Shown here piece after piece: positions 47,102-54,883 of a stretch of DNA of 64,000 bases. Under the pieces are notes generated by a model. The model did not search any database and had not been told where the DNA came from. It saw only the letters and a program-made list of their open reading frames with translations. The position numbers and the translations under genes were made by a program. Source of the DNA: Thalassococcus profundi (GTDB taxonomy: Bacteria > Pseudomonadota > Alphaproteobacteria > Rhodobacterales > Rhodobacteraceae). Numbering within the stretch: position 1 is the stretch's first letter; each line of letters opens with the position of its first letter. Where the stretch lies: positions 81,193 to 145,192 of the forward strand of contig NZ_QPMK01000010.1 in the NCBI RefSeq assembly GCF_003344785.1. Reading direction: 5' to 3'.

Positions 47102-47971
47102 TCAGCGCCGCTCCTGCCGCGACAGCTGCACCGCGAGGATGCCGAAGGCGATGATCGCCACGCCGAGGATATCGCCCGCACCCAGTTCCTCTCCCAGCAG
47201 CACGGCGGCGATGGCGACCCCGAGGAACGGGTTGAGGAAGTGGAAGGTCGCGGCCTTGACCGCGCCGATGCGGTCCACCAGCAGAAACCAGACCAGCGTC
47301 GCGGCGAGGCCCGGCACCAGCGTGGTGTAGACGAAGGCCGCGATCAGCTGCGACGACCAGGTGACCTGCCAGGTCTCGAACGCGACCGCCGGCACCGTCA
47401 GCGCAGCACTTCCCACCAGCATCTGCAAACCCACGACCATCAGGAAATTCCCGCCCGAGGTGGCGCCACGCAGCGACAGGGTGGCGGCGGTCAGCGACAA
47501 CACGCCCAGCCCGCACAGTGCCACCCCGTAAAGGTCAACGCCGCCCTGTAGCCGCGCGCCCATGATCAGCACCACCCCGGCGACCCCGGCCAAGAGGCCG
47601 ACAAGGCCCAAAGGCCGCACGGTTTCGCGAAAGATCGCCCAGCCGGCAAAGGCCACCAGCAGCGGCATGGTCGAGGCGATGATCGCTGCAAGCGACGCCT
47701 GGATCGTCTGCATCGCCATGAAATTCAACCCGAGGTACAGGGCGTTCTGGCAGATGCCGAAGACGATCGTCCCGCGCCACTGGCTGCGCGTCAGGCGCCA
47801 GCTTTGCCCCATGGCCCGGGCGAGCAGCACCGCCAGCACGCCGGAAAGAAGAAAGCGCAGCGCCAGAGCGGTCAGTGGCGGCGCATCCGCGACGATGATC
47901 CGGGCCGAGGTGAAGGCCGAGGACCACATAGCCGCGAAGGCAAGCCCCATCACGATCGCGCGCAAGTCCAT
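47102..47971 (-). CDS. EamA/DMT-superfamily metabolite exporter
   Basis: The 289-aa protein has ten hydrophobic spans in two EamA repeats (MGLAFAAMWSSAFTSARIIVADAPPL and LVPGLAATLVWFLLVDRIGAVKAATFHFLNPFLGVAIAAVLLGE). Such carriers export amino acids or similar metabolites. Substrate is unknown. A perfect 14-bp palindrome lies 65 bp upstream and may bind a regulator. Confidence 0.9.
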   Translation of the reverse strand: MDLRAIVMGLAFAAMWSSAFTSARIIVADAPPLTALALRFLLSGVLAVLLARAMGQSWRLTRSQWRGTIVFGICQNALYLGLNFMAMQTIQASLAAIIASTMPLLVAFAGWAIFRETVRPLGLVGLLAGVAGVVLIMGARLQGGVDLYGVALCGLGVLSLTAATLSLRGATSGGNFLMVVGLQMLVGSAALTVPAVAFETWQVTWSSQLIAAFVYTTLVPGLAATLVWFLLVDRIGAVKAATFHFLNPFLGVAIAAVLLGEELGAGDILGVAIIAFGILAVQLSRQERR

Positions 47972-48035
47972 GTCATCCCCCCGAAATTCCGTCGTCCGGG
48001 CACCTGACAGTCTCGCTTGGGCGGCGTCAAGGCCA

Positions 48036-48049
48036 CGCTATGCATAGCG
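48036..48049. promoter_or_regulatory. Perfect 14-bp palindrome upstream of the DMT exporter
   Basis: CGCTATGCATAGCG is a perfect palindrome placed between the DMT gene and a possible rightward frame at 48093. Its position suits an operator. No regulator gene is adjacent. Confidence 0.45.
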
Positions 48050-48092
48050 GCTATTCGCCAAGCCCCCGACCGATGGCGCGGGCCGTTGCGGG

Positions 48093-48593
48093 GTGGCAGG
48101 CGCCTGCGTCACCGTGCTCAAGGGTTTCTTCGACATCGGCAGCGTGCCGGACTTTGCCGGGGACGCCGCCGGATTTCGCCGCGAAGTCGAACAAGCCATG
48201 CATTTCGCCGCCGTCGGCAAGGGCGGAGCGCGGGAGAAACAAGAAGACGCCTGCCCGCTCACGCCCAAAGGCGGGTTGGGCAGGCCCGCCAGGATCTCCA
48301 TAGGGCGCGACATGGCCGGGCCCCACTGCTTCCCGGATCACTCCGACAGCCTGCGCAGCGGCGAAGCCATGACCCTGGAGATGCTTGAGGAGCAGGCGCT
48401 GTGCTGCCAGATGGTTGCCGTAGTCATGTCGGTGCCGTCCTTCGATGGCGGACTGGTGAGGATGGGGTCTCGTTGGCGATCATCGGTGGCGCGGCACGCG
48501 CGTCGCGCCACCGGTCACAGGAAGCGATGCAGCCGCTTCGGCGCCATGATCCGCAAGGCGTTGTCGCGCAACGCGACGTGTCGCCAGATGTGA
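48093..48593 (+). CDS. Possible hypothetical protein or remnant
   Basis: A GTG-started frame of 166 codons runs rightward through the 543-bp space between the DMT gene and cytochrome b561. Its codons from 48100 to about 48460 are strongly G/C-ending, as in real genes of this window, but the last 79 nt overlap the b561 gene in antisense and look unlike coding. The product (VTVLKGFFDIGSVPDFAGDA...EMLEEQALCCQMVAVVM) matches no family I know. It may be a decayed gene. No ribosome site is clear. Confidence 0.3.
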   Translation: MAGACVTVLKGFFDIGSVPDFAGDAAGFRREVEQAMHFAAVGKGGAREKQEDACPLTPKGGLGRPARISIGRDMAGPHCFPDHSDSLRSGEAMTLEMLEEQALCCQMVAVVMSVPSFDGGLVRMGSRWRSSVARHARRATGHRKRCSRFGAMIRKALSRNATCRQM

Positions 48594-49042
48594 AACCCGG
48601 CGTGAAAGGCGACGACCCCCGCAAGCAGGTAGAACTCGACCGCATGCACCCGCCCGACAAGGTCGTTGGCATCGGGCAGGCCGAGCGGCATGGCGATCGG
48701 GACGATCCCCCCGGCCCAAAGCTGCCGCGAGGCGGTGAGCCCCAGCAGGAACCCGGTCAACGCCACGCCGAAAAGCCCCCAGATGAGAACCCTGTGCAGC
48801 CACCAATGCAGCCGCCGCGCCCTTGGCCCCAGTTTCGGCCCCGGGCGGCCGGCGAGCCCCCGGCGCAGGTAATCGGCTGTCCATCCCAGCGCCAGCGTCA
48901 CGAAGATCAGGCCCAGCACCGAATGCAGACGCACCGCCCAGGCGCCGGCCCGGGCCACGTCCGACGGGGTCACCAGCAGGAACCACGCGGTCAGGGGCAG
49001 GATGCTCCAGTGCACGATCTTGAGCGCGGTGCGGCGGGTCAT
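48515..49042 (-). CDS. Cytochrome b561-type membrane protein
   Basis: The 175-aa protein has four membrane spans and conserved histidines in KIVHWSILPLTAWFLLV, RLHSVLGLIFVTLAL, RLHWWLHRVLIWGLFG and VHAVEFYLLAGVVAFHAGFHIWRH, the pattern for two haems b in prokaryotic b561/Ni-hydrogenase-b-like proteins. It probably shuttles electrons across the inner membrane; partner unknown. ATG 49042 gives MTRRTALKIVHW; an ATG 13 codons earlier is less likely. Confidence 0.83.
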   Translation of the reverse strand: MTRRTALKIVHWSILPLTAWFLLVTPSDVARAGAWAVRLHSVLGLIFVTLALGWTADYLRRGLAGRPGPKLGPRARRLHWWLHRVLIWGLFGVALTGFLLGLTASRQLWAGGIVPIAMPLGLPDANDLVGRVHAVEFYLLAGVVAFHAGFHIWRHVALRDNALRIMAPKRLHRFL

Positions 49043-49109
49043 GGCAGTCTCGGTCAGCGGTTCGAAGATGATCCCAACCACGCCGGACCGGGAGGCAAAG
49101 TTTCGCGGC

Positions 49110-49358
49110 TCAGTGCTGGCGCGCCCGCACCAGGTACGCGTCGATCCGAATCTCGCCCAACAACCGCAACGCTTCGAGCCTGTGCAGACCTTCGATCAGG
49201 ATATACCCTGACCCCTCGCTGCGTACCTGGATCGGCGTCGTCTGACCGTGCTCGATGAGGTCTTCAGCCAGCAGATCGCGCCTCGCGGCATCCAGCGTCT
49301 TGCCGCGCTTGGCGGGAACTCGGATATCCGAAATGGAGAGGCTTTGTTTGACGAGCAT
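49110..49358 (-). CDS. Small ParB/Srx-domain protein
   Basis: The 82-aa product is little more than a ParB N-terminal fold: SLSISDIRVPAKRGKTLDA, LAEDLIEHGQTTPIQVRS and the GYILIEGLHRLEALRLLG motif (the ParB/sulfiredoxin ExxxRxxA-type block reads EGLHRLEA). There is no HTH domain, so plasmid partition is unlikely. ParB-fold proteins can hydrolyse CTP or ATP. A longer start at 49445 would read through a terminator hairpin, so ATG 49358 is preferred. Confidence 0.7.
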   Translation of the reverse strand: MLVKQSLSISDIRVPAKRGKTLDAARRDLLAEDLIEHGQTTPIQVRSEGSGYILIEGLHRLEALRLLGEIRIDAYLVRARQH

Positions 49359-49411
49359 GGCACAGCATGTCAGCAAACCGCGCGGCGCGCCATCCATCAT
49401 CGCAGGTATAA

Positions 49412-49443
49412 CGAAAAGGCCCCGCCTGACGGACAGGCGGGGC
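49412..49443 (-). terminator. Rho-independent terminator of ccrM
   Basis: GCCCCGCCTG - TCCGT - CAGGCGGGGC (minus strand) is a perfect 10-bp stem followed by CTTTTCG. It ends 61 nt beyond the ccrM stop. Confidence 0.85.
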
Positions 49444-49503
49444 AAGGCAGCGCCTCAGCTTGTGGCGAGGCGCCGGCGGTGTTCTGTTGTGTTCGGAATG
49501 CGC

Positions 49504-50711
<1,208 letters not shown>

Positions 50712-50724
50712 AGCGGGTTAAGAT

Positions 50725-51333
50725 TTAATCTTGATACAAGATATTGTGGACCGGCCGGAAGGATCGTCTATGGTGAGGGGTCACCCCTAGATGTATCAAA
50801 GCCGACCTGTGGCTTTTCGACGGATATCCCATATTCGTCTCCCAGCCGTAGCCGGGATAGTGTTGCGCCAAATCCCGCATGAGGCGATCGCGCCGTATTT
50901 TCGCCACAATTGAGGCCGCGGCGATCGACTGTGAAACCGTGTCGCCGCGGACCACCGCCGTGGCGGGCCAGGGAAAATCGCGCGGAACGAGGTTGCCGTC
51001 GACCAGGACGTGATCGGGGGCCTGCGGCAACGCGGCGATGGCCCGCATCATTGCCAGATGCGACGCACGCAGGATGTTGTGGGCGTCGATCTCCTCGACA
51101 CTGGCCTCTCCGACACCGACCTCTGCGACCGCCATCAGCGTCTCGGACAGCGCACCCCGCCGCGCCGCCGACAGCTTCTTGGAATCGTTCAGGCCGTCGG
51201 GAATGCGGCCCGGGTCGAGCACCACCGCCGCCGCCACGACCGGCCCGGCAAGCGGCCCGCGCCCGACCTCGTCGACGCCGGCGACACGGATATCGCCCAG
51301 CGCCGCCTCCAAACTGTAATCCGGCAATCCCAT
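50725..51333 (-). CDS. rnhB: Ribonuclease HII
   Basis: The 202-aa enzyme removes ribonucleotides and RNA primers from RNA-DNA hybrids. The Asp-Glu-rich active site is in VAGVDEVGRGPLAGPVVAAAV and DSKKLSAARR, with VLVDGNLVP and GDTVSQSIAAASIVAKIRRDRLM downstream. ATG 51333 gives MGLPDYSLEAALG. rnhB next to ccrM is a common alphaproteobacterial arrangement. Confidence 0.95.
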   Translation of the reverse strand: MGLPDYSLEAALGDIRVAGVDEVGRGPLAGPVVAAAVVLDPGRIPDGLNDSKKLSAARRGALSETLMAVAEVGVGEASVEEIDAHNILRASHLAMMRAIAALPQAPDHVLVDGNLVPRDFPWPATAVVRGDTVSQSIAAASIVAKIRRDRLMRDLAQHYPGYGWETNMGYPSKSHRSALIHLGVTPHHRRSFRPVHNILYQD

Positions 51334-51440
51334 GGCTTCAGAAACACCAGTCGCCGCCGCGGCGCAACCGTGCAGTCCGCCGCCCCCGCAAAGCGCAGGG
51401 GCCGGGAACCGCAGCGCGACTCCCCCGGTTCTCCGGTTTT

Positions 51441-51490
51441 CAATAACCCTCGGGGGAGTCGCCGCCTGCGGCGACGGGGGCAGAGCCCCC
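51441..51490. repeat. AATAACCCTCGGGGG hairpin element, copy 2
   Basis: CAATAACCCTCGGGGG leads into two stems, GTCGCCGC/GCGGCGAC (51458-51475) and GGGGGC - AGA - GCCCCC (51476-51490). Leader and second stem match the copy at 30667-30704. It lies in the space upstream of rnhB. Confidence 0.65.
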
Positions 51491-51495
51491 CAAAT

Positions 51496-51535
51496 CAAAA
51501 AACGCAGGGCCCGGTGTTCCGGTGCCCTGCGTTTT
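51496..51535 (-). terminator. Terminator downstream of the 170-aa exported protein gene
   Basis: AAAACGCAGGGC and GCCCTGCGTTTT form a 12-bp stem around a 13-nt loop. On the minus strand it is followed by TTTTTTG. It lies 52 nt past the stop of the gene at 51587. Confidence 0.85.
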
Positions 51536-51586
51536 CCGGAGGACGGCCCGCAACGGGGGATCGGCCGCCCTCCTGCCCGAACCCCG

Positions 51587-52099
51587 TCAGCGACGCGCCA
51601 CGTCAAAGCCGGCGCGGCGCAGGCAGCGCGCCACGTAGACCGTGCGCACGCCCCGCTCGCGCGTCTGCATCTGCGCGCGGCACTGCGCGGGCAGATACCT
51701 GGCGTGGCGGTAATTGCGCTCGACGCAGCGCGCGCCGAAGACTTGCACCGAGTCTCCGCGCCGCGGCACACCGGTCAGAAGGCACTGCGCCGGCAGGCCG
51801 CGGCTGTCACGGCGCGCACCGTGCTGACGCTGATCCCTTTGGTCCCAGCGATCCCGCTGCCACCGTTGGGCATGATCGCGACGGTTCTCGCGGTAGTACC
51901 GCTGGTCGTGCACCTTCTTGTCCTTGCGGTCATCGTCGGCGCGCGCCTCCTTGATGGCATTGCCGATGATGTAGATCGTCGCGGCGGTGCCCAGGAACTT
52001 GACGATCTTCTCGGCGTCGTTCGCCTGAGCGGGCCGCGCGGTGAAGCCGGTGACGGCGATGGCGGCGGCGAGGATGGTGGCGATGAACCTGCGTGACAT
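51587..52099 (-). CDS. Basic exported protein of unknown function
   Basis: The 170-aa protein has a signal peptide (MSRRFIATILAAAIAVTGFTARPAQA), a hydrophobic segment (IVKFLGTAATIYIIGNAIKEA), an extremely Arg/Gln/Asp-rich middle (RKDKKVHDQRYYRENRRDHAQRWQRDRWDQRDQ) and four cysteines in the C-terminal part (PAQCLLTG, GARCVERN, PAQCRAQM, VARCLRRAG). The Cys pattern suggests two disulfides in the periplasm. Such proteins are common in Rhodobacteraceae without known role. An AGGAGAT site precedes ATG 52099. Confidence 0.75.
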   Translation of the reverse strand: MSRRFIATILAAAIAVTGFTARPAQANDAEKIVKFLGTAATIYIIGNAIKEARADDDRKDKKVHDQRYYRENRRDHAQRWQRDRWDQRDQRQHGARRDSRGLPAQCLLTGVPRRGDSVQVFGARCVERNYRHARYLPAQCRAQMQTRERGVRTVYVARCLRRAGFDVARR

Positions 52100-52285
52100 G
52101 GGGTATCTCCTTTGCTTTCTGTGGTCTTGCGATCTGCGGCCACGCACCGGGTCGGCCCGCGTCCATGGCACCAAGCTGGGCCCGCCCCCCGAAGTCAGGC
52201 AATATCGCCCCCCTGCTATCGGATAACCGCGCCGCAAAGCCCCATGGATATTGAATTTCCGCGCCGCCCGGCGCAGGTTGGCGGC

Positions 52286-52561
52286 ATGAAACGAATGCTC
52301 CTGATCCTGGCGCTCTGCGCCCCCGCGAGCGCGCAGGCCGCGTGCTACGCCGATTACAAGGCCAAGCAGGACAATCCCCTGCGGCTGCACTACGGCGTGG
52401 CCGAGATCACCGGCCCCTGCACCGTCGACTCGGCCCGCGCCGCGCTGTCGGGTCGGCTTTCGGCCAATGGCTGGACGCTGCTGAACGTGGTCTCGGTCTT
52501 CGACGCATCGGGGCTTGGCGAAAGGAAGGCCAGTGCCGGACCCTACTTCCTCCGCTTCTGA
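52286..52561 (+). CDS. Small exported protein of unknown function
   Basis: The 91-aa product begins with a signal peptide (MKRMLLILALCAPASAQAAC) and has two further features: a YADYKAKQDNPLRLHYGVAEITG block and a second Cys in GPCTVDSAR. Mature length is about 72 residues and it ends in FLRF. No family is recognised. It overlaps the following regulator gene by 29 nt. Confidence 0.7.
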   Translation: MKRMLLILALCAPASAQAACYADYKAKQDNPLRLHYGVAEITGPCTVDSARAALSGRLSANGWTLLNVVSVFDASGLGERKASAGPYFLRF

Positions 52562-53246
52562 CGCGGCGCTGGCCCGCCGGACCGGCGGCCGCATCGTCAC
52601 CTGGGGCCTTGTCGCCATCGTCGCATTGCTGATCCTGGCGGGCGCGCTGCTGCTGCTGACGCTGCCCGACGCGGGCGCGTTCAACGCCCGGGTGGAACGG
52701 ATCTTCATCGAGAACGACGACCTCACCGCCCAGGCCGAGATCAAGCTGCTGGAGATCCTCGCGCAATCCGGCACCGCCTTTGCCGAGACGCTGGCCAGCT
52801 ACCGGATGGTGATCTTCGTGCTGCTGGTCTTCGCGACCGCCCTGCTGGTGGCGGCGCTGGTGTTCCTGGTGATGCTGGTCACGCTCAACCGCCGCATGGC
52901 ACAGATCGAACGGTCGGGCATCCAGGTCAGCAGCCTGATCATCAGCCGCGAGGAAAACACCGTGTACCTCAATACCATGGGCTTCAAGCTGACCGAGGCG
53001 ATGATGGAGACGCTGGCCGTTCTGGCGGAGGCACGGCTTGACGACGAAATGCTGACCGGCGCGCAGATCGAGGCGGTGATCTCGGGCCGCAGCGAATCCG
53101 ACTGCGAGGAAGCCGCCGGCGCCACCCGCATCAAGCGTCTTCGCGACGGACTCGGCAACCAGCTGGTGTCCGAACTTCTGGTCAAGAACATCGCCCGCCG
53201 CGGCTATGTGCTGGCCATAGACAAGGGCGTGATCGAGGTCATCTGA
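52533..53246 (+). CDS. Membrane-anchored winged-helix protein (OmpR-type DNA-binding fold at C-terminus)
   Basis: The 237-aa protein has two membrane spans, TWGLVAIVALLILAGALLLLTL (about 21-42) and RMVIFVLLVFATALLVAALVFLVML (about 91-115), with a short periplasmic loop of about 48 residues. After the second span, residues about 140-231 fit an OmpR-type winged helix: FKLTEAMMETLAVLAEA, LTGAQIEAVISG, TRIKRLRDGLGNQLVSELLVKNIARRGYVL. This puts the DNA-binding domain after the spans, opposite to ToxR/CadC order. GTG 52533 follows AAGGAAGG; TTG 52515 is an alternative. It neighbours a phosphorelay cluster. Confidence 0.7.
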   Translation: MPDPTSSASDAALARRTGGRIVTWGLVAIVALLILAGALLLLTLPDAGAFNARVERIFIENDDLTAQAEIKLLEILAQSGTAFAETLASYRMVIFVLLVFATALLVAALVFLVMLVTLNRRMAQIERSGIQVSSLIISREENTVYLNTMGFKLTEAMMETLAVLAEARLDDEMLTGAQIEAVISGRSESDCEEAAGATRIKRLRDGLGNQLVSELLVKNIARRGYVLAIDKGVIEVI

Positions 53247-53388
53247 GACCGCCGCGGCATTGGTGGGCCGCCCGAAACAATTCATTTTTTACGCTGTGCG
53301 AACACGGTAATTCACGAACAATGCCACAATCGCGCCAGAATTCTCTCCGAAGTTGTATCTTAACGAAGTTTAAACCCGGAGACGTCCC

Positions 53389-54354
53389 GTGCGTATTCTC
53401 GCTGTTGACGACGACCCGATCATCCTTGAGTTGATCCGCGAGATCATCGGACTGAGCGACGACCAGGAGCTGCTGACCGCAGGCTCGGGTCCCGAAGCCC
53501 TGAAGTTGCTGGACGATCCCGCAACGCCGATGATCGACTGCTTTCTGCTCGACATCCAGATGCCGGTCATGGACGGCATCGACCTGTGCACCGCTCTGCG
53601 CAAGCGCCCGGAGTTCCGGACGACACCGGTGGTGATGCTCACCGCGATGACCGAAAAGCGGTATGTCGACGCGGCCTTCATTGCCGGGGCGACCGATTAC
53701 ATCACCAAGCCGTTCGACATCGGCGACATGCAGCGCCGCCTGCGCACCGCCGCGCTCCGGCGGAGCGAGATGGCGCGGTTCGAGACCGACGCCTCTGCCG
53801 CCGTCGCGCAGGGTCAGCGCCGCGAACTGCTGGCCGAGGTGCCGATCTACGACGTCGATAACGTCATCGATTATTTCTCGTTCGAGAACTATGCGCGGCA
53901 GCTGAGCAAACGGTCGCTCTTCACGTCGCTGGCGGTGGCCGTCCACATCCGCCGGATTGGCGACTTCCATGCCGCCTGCGAACCTTTCATGTTCGAAAGC
54001 CTGATCACCGACGTGGCGGAAGCGACGTCGGACAGCCTGCGCGACCACAGTTTTGTCATGTCCTACGCGGGCAACGGGTCCTTCATCTGCCTGATCGAGG
54101 ACGGCCACCTGCCCGACCGCAAGACCCTGGTCAGCCGCATCAACCTGCTGCTGCAACAGATGCAGCTGGACTACGGACTCGACTGTCCGCCTTGCGTGCA
54201 GGTCTGCGCCGGCGACTACGTGCGCCTGGTGGGACGCAACTCGGACGGTATTTCCGAGGCGCTCGTGCAGGCGCATGCCAGCGCCGAGAGCTACGGCCAG
54301 GCCATCGACGCACAGGTCGACCGCATCTGGTACGAAGGCGTCGTCGGACAATGA
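53389..54354 (+). CDS. Response regulator with divergent GGDEF-like C-terminal domain
   Basis: The 321-aa protein has an N-terminal receiver domain with acidic pocket DDD at 7-9, phospho-acceptor Asp55 (FLLDIQMPVMDG) and Lys107 (DYITKPFD). The C-terminal part, about 150-315, keeps the layout of a GGDEF domain (SLAVAVHIRRIGDFHAACEP, YAGNGSFICLI) but lacks GGDEF residues and would not make c-di-GMP. The start is GTG 53389 with a GGAGAC site. Its stop overlaps the HPt ATG (ATGA). Confidence 0.82.
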   Translation: MRILAVDDDPIILELIREIIGLSDDQELLTAGSGPEALKLLDDPATPMIDCFLLDIQMPVMDGIDLCTALRKRPEFRTTPVVMLTAMTEKRYVDAAFIAGATDYITKPFDIGDMQRRLRTAALRRSEMARFETDASAAVAQGQRRELLAEVPIYDVDNVIDYFSFENYARQLSKRSLFTSLAVAVHIRRIGDFHAACEPFMFESLITDVAEATSDSLRDHSFVMSYAGNGSFICLIEDGHLPDRKTLVSRINLLLQQMQLDYGLDCPPCVQVCAGDYVRLVGRNSDGISEALVQAHASAESYGQAIDAQVDRIWYEGVVGQ

Positions 54355-54677
54355 CCCAATCGCCCGAGATGGTGGCGATCCTCGCCCGCGTCCGGCAGCG
54401 CTTTGACGCCATGCTCGCCGGCCGCCTGGCGACGCTCGACGCCGCGCTGGCGCGGGCGCAGGACCCCGCCGCGCGACACGCGGCACTGATCGAGGCGCGC
54501 ACCGTGCTGCACCAGATTGCCGGCAGCGCCGGATCGCTCGGCCTGCCGCGGCTTGGCGCCGAGGCGCGTGCGTGCGAACAGGCGATCGACGGTTGGATCA
54601 GCCACGGAACACCGGACTGGCCGCGGTTGCGCGAGGGCATCATGGGCTTCGCAGCTCTGGCGCGTGACGCAGCGTGA
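54351..54677 (+). CDS. Orphan histidine phosphotransfer (HPt) protein
   Basis: The 108-aa helical protein has the HPt motif TVLHQIAGSAGSLGLPRLG, with phospho-accepting His54. A stand-alone HPt carries phosphate between a kinase-side receiver and another receiver. It overlaps the receiver gene by 4 nt and precedes the CHASE kinase, so it probably serves this cluster. Confidence 0.85.
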   Translation: MTQSPEMVAILARVRQRFDAMLAGRLATLDAALARAQDPAARHAALIEARTVLHQIAGSAGSLGLPRLGAEARACEQAIDGWISHGTPDWPRLREGIMGFAALARDAA

Positions 54678-54883
54678 GCCGGCGCCGCACCGAGATTTCG
54701 GCGCGCCGCTCTTTCCCCACGCTATGTTGCATATTTGCGGCATCTTTCTACCATGTCGTGTTTTCCGGCCAAATTGCTGCATCTCGCGGGGACGAACGGG
54801 ATAGCTATTCCAGTCGACACACAAATGGACGCGGGCCACACGTCGGTGTCCTGACACGTGCCCGTCCCGGGCGAGGTTAACAA

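Noticed and set aside
49110..49358. Plasmid or chromosome partition gene parB
   Set aside because: It lacks the HTH and dimerisation domains, there is no parA, and no parS-like site was noticed.
53389..54354. Active diguanylate cyclase
   Set aside because: The catalytic GGDEF loop and metal-binding acidic residues are absent in the C-terminal domain.
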